Below the pieces are notes generated by a model. It saw nothing but the letters and a program-made list of their open reading frames with translations. It searched no databases and was not told the DNA's origin. Shown piece by piece: positions 19,936 to 25,795 of a stretch of 25,795 bases of DNA. A program made the position numbers and the translations under genes. Source of the stretch: Syncephalis plumigaleata (Eukaryota > Zoopagomycota > Zoopagomycetes > Zoopagales > Piptocephalidaceae); assembly GCA_025201365.1 (NCBI GenBank), contig JAIXMF010000184.1, forward strand, positions 1-25,795, given 5' to 3'. Position 1 is the stretch's first letter. Each line of letters starts with the position of its first letter.

Positions 19936-21957
19936 TTACGAGGCAACCACCATAGGTCGTGTGGTAGTCGTAGTGGTATTGACGGTAATGTTGGCACGAC
20001 GACTGGATGACTCGCATAGCAAAGCCAATGGCACGTCGTCTTCCTCGTAGTCTTGTGTGCCTTTTGTAAGAAGTTGGCCAGTAATGGCGGGTATTTCCAT
20101 CTTCAACGAGGATGATGGCGACTTGACGGGATCGGTGTCAAATGAGATTAAAGGTGTCATTAATGGTAATGATGCAGAACGACGTAGGGCCGATCTAGCC
20201 TGAGAATGAGGCCACGATGAAGGGCGACGATTGCTACCGCTAAACATGGAGGTGCCGGCGGTAACATCGGATTCAAGGCGCATTCCATTCAATGGCATAG
20301 GCTTGCCCTCAGCCACAGCGATTGCTTGACGACGTGCCAATTGCTGAGCCGACAAACGACGACGACGACGGGAGAGATCACGATCGCCTGCAGCTAATGC
20401 GGCGTGCACCTCACGAACCGGTACACGAACACCGCCAAGACGACGTACCTCGGCTAGGACGGATTGAACACCGATGACTTCACGTAGTGGACGACGACAA
20501 TCTTGTAGTTTCCGTACACTGCCCAGATAGGCGACACGACGTGATGGACAGTGCATGTCATTCGGACCGTATGAGGGTGTGGTAGGTGTCACTGGCAAAG
20601 AACTGCTACTGCTGCTGGCACTGCTAATTTGATCGCTTTCCTTCTCGTCGGCATCTTGATGATTGGCTACCGTGGTATCGATACGAAGTAACGGTGGCGG
20701 TCCTCCTGATGATGATGATGAGGATGATACACGCTTTGTCTCATCGGTCTTTGTCTCAGATGCTAGATCCGATGATGCTACAAAACTATCGCTATGATGT
20801 CGTCGAATGGCAGCACTAAAGTCGAGTGTCCAACGACGTGTACGTGGCACTTCGAGTGATTTTGAATTACAACGAGACTTTTTACTCTCCTTACGACTAG
20901 TGTTGTTGTTATTCTCATTCTCATCGTCGGACGATGATGGTGACGATGTAATGACCTTACCGCTATTGCTATGCGTAGAATTCATTGATACACTAGACGA
21001 CTGGCTACTATCCAGTGCGTAAACCGAGTTGTTAGCCGGTTCAACGTGATCACGACGGCCAACACTACGGAATCGACGGCGAATCGATTTACGTAGTGTC
21101 TTCTCTTTAACTAGCTGAGGACTTGACTCTGTCGTTACAATGTCACTACAAGTGCTACTAATACTATTCACGCTAATGTTACTAATAACACTACTAACAC
21201 TAGTGCTGCTAGTTGTTTTCGTCTTCGTTGCTTTGGCCGATTTGTCCTGTTTCTGCGAGAATTTACCGCCGACTTTCGAGAACCATCGACTCTTCTTGGA
21301 TGATTTTACCGTTTCAGTAGTGCTAGGAACAGTATCAATAGCAGCGCTTTGCATAGCAGACGATGATGCCTGATCGGTACAAGATGATTCAGTACTATTG
21401 TCGTTGTCGTTGTTGTTGTCGTCTAGCGCAGAAGTAGATGAGATGGGATGAGACACCTCGTCAATGGATTCCTCGGATGTCACTGTTGCAGTGGGAGAAG
21501 ATTCCATTGTCGTTGTCGTAGTAGTCAATAATCGCTCGACTTTATCCGGTATAATCTCCGATAATGGTTCTTCATCCTCTTTTACCAGTGACGCGGTAGT
21601 TGTTGATCCCACTTGGTTGGCCGTTTCACATGCTGTGATATCAACTAAATCTGACGTCATTGTCGAACGAATTTGATCATGTACAATGAGTGTTTCTGTG
21701 ACTACTGGTGTAACCTCTTGAAGGGTAGTAGTAGTAGTAGTAGTAGTAACGGTCGTTGCCATCATCCTATCCTGATCGATATTACTGTCCTCGGCTTGAA
21801 CTGTCGATGTCGATACGGTCGATGTTATCATCTTTTCATCATTCTCATTAGGGCTGTTGACTTCATCTTGATTTATAGCATATGAAAATGCTGTCTCCAT
21901 AACACTTGCCAGTTGCATGACTGGATCGCTCTCCTCCTCCAATGTGTCGTCAGTCAT
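19936..21957 (-). CDS. Low-complexity Ser/Thr-rich protein with an Arg-rich conserved-looking patch (C-terminal part of locus)
   Basis: I do not recognise this protein. The frame is 673 residues from the ATG at 21957 and stays open a further 30 bp upstream to 21987, so the ATG may be internal. The N-terminus is acidic (DDTLEEESDPVMQLASVMET). Long Ser/Thr tracts, several Thr runs and scattered basic clusters follow (KSSKKSRWFSKVGGKFSQKQ near 218-237, LRKSIRRRFRSVGRRDHVEP, TRRWTLDFSAAIRRHHSDSF). The one compact-looking segment is about 470-550: RRVAYLGSVRKLQDCRRPLR, then VQSVLAEVRRLGGVRVPVRE, a five-Arg run, and SAQQLARRQAIAVAEGKPMP. This may be a helical, nucleic-acid- or membrane-binding module. 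Many R/K-x-x-S sites suggest phosphoregulation. It is probably the C-terminal part of a longer protein that starts at 22939. Confidence 0.6.
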   Translation of the reverse strand: MTDDTLEEESDPVMQLASVMETAFSYAINQDEVNSPNENDEKMITSTVSTSTVQAEDSNIDQDRMMATTVTTTTTTTTLQEVTPVVTETLIVHDQIRSTMTSDLVDITACETANQVGSTTTASLVKEDEEPLSEIIPDKVERLLTTTTTTMESSPTATVTSEESIDEVSHPISSTSALDDNNNDNDNSTESSCTDQASSSAMQSAAIDTVPSTTETVKSSKKSRWFSKVGGKFSQKQDKSAKATKTKTTSSTSVSSVISNISVNSISSTCSDIVTTESSPQLVKEKTLRKSIRRRFRSVGRRDHVEPANNSVYALDSSQSSSVSMNSTHSNSGKVITSSPSSSDDENENNNNTSRKESKKSRCNSKSLEVPRTRRWTLDFSAAIRRHHSDSFVASSDLASETKTDETKRVSSSSSSSGGPPPLLRIDTTVANHQDADEKESDQISSASSSSSSLPVTPTTPSYGPNDMHCPSRRVAYLGSVRKLQDCRRPLREVIGVQSVLAEVRRLGGVRVPVREVHAALAAGDRDLSRRRRRLSAQQLARRQAIAVAEGKPMPLNGMRLESDVTAGTSMFSGSNRRPSSWPHSQARSALRRSASLPLMTPLISFDTDPVKSPSSSLKMEIPAITGQLLTKGTQDYEEDDVPLALLCESSSRRANITVNTTTTTTRPMVVAS

Positions 21958-21969
21958 GTTGTCAAAGAT

Positions 21970-22196
21970 GAAACGGATAAAAAGGCGTTAAACGCTTGAT
22001 CCACCACCTCTTTTGTAGGAGATGTTGGTGTAGTGACACTATCATCACATTTGCCTAGCTTATCATCGTCTACCTGTGATAATGATAATGATAATGATGA
22101 TAATGATAATGACGATGGCTTGGTAGTACCGTTGTTGACTGATAGCCCGTTGCTAATATTGGCCACGGTTACAGTGCAGTTGCCATTGCAGCTGAA
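21970..22196 (-). CDS. Middle segment of the same locus, in a third frame
   Basis: On the minus strand a frame is open from 22196 to a TGA at 21954. It overlaps the upstream frame (stop at 22169) and the downstream frame (open from 21987). It has no ATG at its start, so it is not an independent gene. It reads through an Asn/Ser-rich stretch, a Ser-Leu repeat made by CATTAT units, DDSVTTPTSPTKEVVDQAFN and then AF. One extra T in the T5 run at 21979-21983 would join it to the downstream frame. One extra base near 22196 would join it to the upstream frame. Introns are the alternative: GTTGCA/CAG removing about 74 nt, and a GTGGTG/GAG intron of about 71 nt, both with weak signals. Confidence 0.4.
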
Positions 22197-22939
22197 TTAT
22201 CGTCGTTGCAACCATTATTATTGGTATTGGTATTATTGGTTATCTCGCCAATGCCACTATCCTCGCTACCTAGGCCGGCTTCTTTGTCCGTAACGGATTC
22301 CGTATCGATATTGGTCTCCTCTCTATTAATGCGTTTTCTATCCTTCGGACCAATGATACGTAGATTCGTCGAGAACTGGTGTAAATTTGCTGCGAAACGT
22401 GCCATATTAACCACTGTGTTAAGACCGAAACGACGGGCTGTACCGATGAATTTAGGAGCGAGAAATCCGTTGTTACTAGCTGCTTTTCCAACGAGTGGTT
22501 TCACCGTAGCAGCTGCAACAATACCAGCAAGATGGCCAGCCGCACTAAGTGGAGTATTTGCCGATGAGGATGGCGACGAGTAAGAGGGCTCGGTAGCAAC
22601 ACTGTTAGTAATGCTAGGCTGAATAGGAGACACGGTAACTGGTGTGATGACAGGCAGACCGGTTACTTTAGTTGCTTTCTCTTTTCCGCGTAATGACCAG
22701 CTATTTAGACCAAGTTTCGTTTCAGCAGAAGAAGAAGAAGAGGAGGAAGAAGAAGAGAAGGCTTGCTTCTTGGATTCAGCGACTAGTGTAAGTAAGCTGG
22801 TGGTAAGCGTTGACGAGGGCTCCCTGTCAGATGTAAGTGTTGGTGCTACTGGTGCTGCTGCTACTACTGCTGATGCTGCTGCTGCTGATGGTGGTAGTGG
22901 AGTGGCACTACTTTTCGTCCCGGACCATAATTTAAACAT
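22169..22939 (-). CDS. Ser/Ala-rich protein, N-terminal part of the three-frame locus
   Basis: I do not recognise this protein. The frame runs 256 residues from the ATG at 22939 (MFKLWSGTKSSATPL) to a TAA at 22169. It opens with an Ala/Pro/Ser/Thr-rich region and a ten-Ser run (near 63-72). A more ordered segment follows at about 140-205: AGHLAGIVAAATVKPLVGKA, KFIGTARRFGLNTVVNMARF and ANLHQFSTNLRIIGPKDRKR. This alternates small, hydrophobic and basic residues and may be an amphipathic or membrane-associated helix pair. The end is acidic and Asn-rich (SEDSGIGEITNNTN). The low-complexity style and codon use continue directly into the two downstream frames, so I read it as the N-terminus of one protein near 1,000 residues. 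A separate 256-residue protein is the alternative. Confidence 0.55.
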   Translation of the reverse strand: MFKLWSGTKSSATPLPPSAAAASAVVAAAPVAPTLTSDREPSSTLTTSLLTLVAESKKQAFSSSSSSSSSSAETKLGLNSWSLRGKEKATKVTGLPVITPVTVSPIQPSITNSVATEPSYSSPSSSANTPLSAAGHLAGIVAAATVKPLVGKAASNNGFLAPKFIGTARRFGLNTVVNMARFAANLHQFSTNLRIIGPKDRKRINREETNIDTESVTDKEAGLGSEDSGIGEITNNTNTNNNGCNDDNSAAMATAL

Positions 22940-24148
22940 AGTGGTAGTGGTGGTGTGTTATGATGATGATTATTATGATGATTAAATATAGTAATACAGA
23001 TAATAAATGTCACACAGGTTAGTAGTTGTAGTGATAGTGATTGTCGTCAGAATTATAATAAGAGCGATTTAGGGGAAATTAGGTTATGCAATATACACAC
23101 TTGGATAGGTGTATATAAATATATATATGTATGTATGTGCGTGGTACAATACGGATTAATGGGAGAGGATAATAGGATGCAGTAACACGAGATATGACGA
23201 AGAGGGGAGGATCAGTATTTTCGTCTAAATGGTAACTCTAAACGTATTGTATGGATGGATTGCGTGATTATACGATGTGTGTATGTGTGTGTGTGCGAAC
23301 TACTATGGTACACGAATCAAATAGTCACGCAAACAATGTTGTATTTAAGTTGAAATAGGGGAATTGGAGTGTACGATGTGTGTGTAATCGGAGCAAATGC
23401 TGCTTTAATATGCAGTACTTTGCATAAATTTGTTTGTTTGTACAATTGAGCCTTAGGAAGAGCTGATTGGTAAACAAACAAGCAGCAATGTATGTATGTA
23501 TGAGTAAGTAATCGAGCAAGTACGTGTGCGTGAATATCACGTAAACGTAGATGTACGAATGTGATGACACTAACTACAGTGAACGAATAAACGAACGAAT
23601 AAACGAACGAACAATAGTAAATATGCTTCGCTAAAGTAAAAAAACAATGATACACTAAAACCGAATTTACGCAAATAAACACCGGGATACGTAGAATTTA
23701 AACGACAAATAAAGGAAACTGCGTTGACTGGAAAGGTGATGATTACGAAGCAATAATAAAGAAGAGGAAAAAGAGGAAGAAGCGCGGAAACGTGTCGATA
23801 GAAAGAGGTTCAAGGCACATGTCTAGACCAAAGAGCAGGGATTGCAAAGCGTAGAATTGTTTGTCCACTTTTTTGACACGGACACAGCATGCTTGATGCG
23901 CGAGGACATTCGCGTGTGATATGTGCATGAATGTACAGTCACACCGGATTAATACATGAATGTGTATGGAGAGAGGGGGAGGGGAAATGAGGATGAGGAT
24001 GAAGGTGCATGTGCGGATATATGTCCATGTGCGCTCATGTGTATACGTGTGTGTATACGTGTGTGTGTGTGTGTACATGTATGTATACGTTGGTTTGTGT
24101 TTGTAAACTGGTAAACCATGTATAGCAATAATACTATAACAATGCTCA

Positions 24149-24271
24149 TTACATTAATGGTGGCAATTGCTTGCGGCGACCCTTGCCACGATGATGCTGA
24201 TGATGCTGATGATCATTATGACTACTCATGCGGTTCGCCTTGTCACGAGTGTTTATCTCCATTTCATGCAT
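24149..24271 (-). CDS. Possible small coding exon or short gene (40 aa), minus strand
   Basis: Starting at ATG 24271 the frame reads MHEMEINTRDKANRMSSHND, a His/Gln run, then RGKGRRKQLPPLM and a TAA. The segment is visibly richer in G+C than its surroundings and uses codons common in the firm genes here (CGT, GGC, AAG, CGC). A GTAATG donor overlaps the last codon (ATG|TAATG or AT|GTAATG), so it could instead be an early exon. The opposite strand has a 61-residue Cys-rich frame (24118-24303) over the same bases, and only one is likely to be real. I recognise no family. Confidence 0.25.
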   Translation of the reverse strand: MHEMEINTRDKANRMSSHNDHQHHQHHRGKGRRKQLPPLM

Positions 24272-25727
24272 TTGCGATTATTGGATGCAAAAAGCATGGC
24301 TAACATGAGGTTAACGCAAGCTGCTACAATTCTTAATGCAATGACCATATAGCTGTTGTTGTTGTTGTTGTTATGGTTACTATACGCGATTTATCAGTTT
24401 ATCAACATTAGTGTGTTCGAACCATCATTGATATGAACAAGGTGGAAATGGCACGTTACGCTACGCATGCAAATACTCATGGCATCTTATCATTCGTGCT
24501 TTCACTTACACTATTATGGCAATACAACTAAATTACCAAACGTGTTGTTTGATATTTACGACGTAAATGGAAGCCTCAAATGAAGTGCTGCTGATGACGC
24601 ATCTACCAAAATGTAAATTACGTTTATACTACTACTACTATTACTCCCCATGAATAATGACGTATCAATGTGATTAGTCCCAAAACAACAACAACAACAG
24701 AGTAACTATTTGTTTACGGGACAAAAAAGGTCACATCATCACTTAGAGATAGATCAATAATGATGATGATGATGTGTCATAGGAGGGTAGACAGAAATCA
24801 TAAACTGATCTGAAATCGTAGCAATCAAGCAATTACCAAGCCCATCTGAGCATGCTCATGAATATTGTGCGTATGTACACACACTCATACGTACATTCAT
24901 ACGTACACATACATACACACGCACAATCAGATAGATATGAGCTACAAAGCAATCCACACGAATAACTAGCGTGTTATCGAGGATACAATGCTGGTTGCAA
25001 TGTGCGCTGTGTGAGAAGATGCATCAGATGCTTATCATGTAGAATGAACCCACAAAACGAGAACTAGTAGATGATAACGCCATTAAAAAGGGGGATGACC
25101 AGATGATGGGAGTGTGGTCATTGTGACAGTGTGCCATAGATTACTGCGTGGTTCGCACAATAAATGGCTCATGGCATAGAGTGGCATTCATTGACTGGTT
25201 CTAAATAATGATAGCTCGTTGCTATCTATAACAGTTCACTTTACCGGTACCCGCATGTCGGTTGCTAGCCATTAGTTCAGACAGATTATAGCAAAGAAGG
25301 AAGCAAAAGTGCATTACAAGTGGATAACAACGGAACTATCATCTATCAGTGGTATACTATAGTCCAGCATACGTTATGTACCATTTGTATGGATGATGCA
25401 TCTCTGATGTACATTCAAGTCATGCAAGTGCAGCAAATGTTATACCGCTACCCCTTTCCAAGTCTATGGCTCTCACTCTCATTACCATACAGATGGATGT
25501 GAATGAAGAGAGAAAATAAAATAGCAATATGACCAGCTAAGGTAATAAGTGAGATGGATACCAAAAAAGTACAATGGATAAATTAACCCATCAATCGGAG
25601 ATTTAAAAGTGAAAAGTGAAAAATAAATGCGTGCGTGTGTAGGACTAATGTCCGATAGTGGTTATCGCACAAAGGAATACGCGAAATATTGTAGGGAAAA
25701 AAATAGAGAGAGAAAGAATAGAACTCA

Positions 25728-25795
25728 CCTGTATATGTAAGAATCGTAAAAGTAATAGTAAAAGTAATAGTAGTAGGAATATTTGTGTATGTAAT
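25728..25795 (-). other. Possible 5' exon end of a gene entering from the right
   Basis: On the minus strand the sequence reads CTTACATATACAG followed by GTGAGTTC, a strong CAG|GTGAGT splice donor at 25727. The preceding bases are repetitive (CTA/TTTTACTA units), so this would be a 5' UTR exon. It could belong to the small frame at 24271 or to the gene at 22939. There is no transcript evidence. Confidence 0.3.

Larger units (their letters stand above)
22940..25795. repeat. 2.9-kb spacer of simple repeats
   Basis: It lies upstream of the minus-strand ATG at 22939. It contains GT-rich and AT-rich runs (23111-23130, 23277-23294), AACG/AACGAATA repeats (23581-23612), a long GT/GTATAC tract (24037-24090), GTT (24355-24371), a 9-bp inverted repeat around CATACGTAC direct repeats (24864-24927) and GT near 25630. 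A small minus-strand coding-like frame (24149-24271) and a strong minus-strand donor (25727) are listed separately. Other frames here are repeat-derived and I reject them. Confidence 0.55.

Noticed and set aside
20807-21885. Plus-strand frames of about 70 residues
   Set aside because: They are antisense shadows of the Ser/Thr-rich minus-strand gene, rich in Val/Asp/Leu as expected from reversed Ser/Thr codons.
23317-24149. Minus-strand Tyr/His/Thr-rich frames of 66-121 residues
   Set aside because: They are translations of GT, GTAT and AACG repeats; the THTHTYTH pattern comes from the microsatellite.
24395-24440. GGTTCGAAC-like B box on the minus strand
   Set aside because: The flanking bases do not form a T stem and no cloverleaf can be drawn.
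25320-25502. Plus-strand 60-residue frame near the right end
   Set aside because: It starts at GTG, has no domain, promoter signal or splice support, and lies in a spacer.

Overview
This is nuclear DNA from a fungus. Genes carry short spliceosomal introns (about 50-130 nt) with GTRNGT-type donors and TAG/CAG acceptors. Spacers are AT-rich and full of microsatellites. The recognisable proteins are typically fungal: a Whi3/Scw1-type RNA-binding protein, a D-arabinono-1,4-lactone oxidase, a MUP1-like amino-acid permease and the mitochondrial ATP synthase subunit f. The intron density argues against a budding yeast. The tandem F-box genes hint at an early-diverging lineage, but that placement is a guess.

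Layout, left to right. 1-631 (-): 5' part of an unrecognised multi-exon gene, running off the left edge. 777-2157 (+): seven-exon TAN1/THUMPD1-like tRNA acetylation factor, divergent from the first gene across only 145 bp. 3172-5601 (-): single-exon Whi3/Scw1-like protein with two RRMs. 5602-7686: 2.1 kb microsatellite-rich divergent spacer. 7687-9587 (+): seven-exon lactone oxidase (ALO1-like). 9588-10328: spacer with a 20-bp inverted repeat, a 47-bp tandem duplication and a TATA box. 10329-11986 (+): two-exon F-box protein. 12622-13011 (-): ATP17-like subunit f. 13389-14960 (-): second, divergent F-box protein. 16239-16439 (+): small secreted basic peptide with its own TATA box. 17076-18764 (+): MUP1/LAT-type permease. 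19936-22939 (-): a long low-complexity reading frame lying in three successive frames. 22940-25795: mostly simple repeats, with weak signs of a 5' exon and a small minus-strand coding exon.

The genes do not form a pathway. Most are conserved housekeeping functions: tRNA modification, RNA regulation, erythroascorbate synthesis, respiration and amino-acid uptake. The less ordinary parts are the F-box pair, the small secreted peptide and the three-frame locus. I see no mobile-element coding sequence, no convincing tRNA or rRNA, and no CRISPR. I do not find strong evidence for a new multi-gene system.
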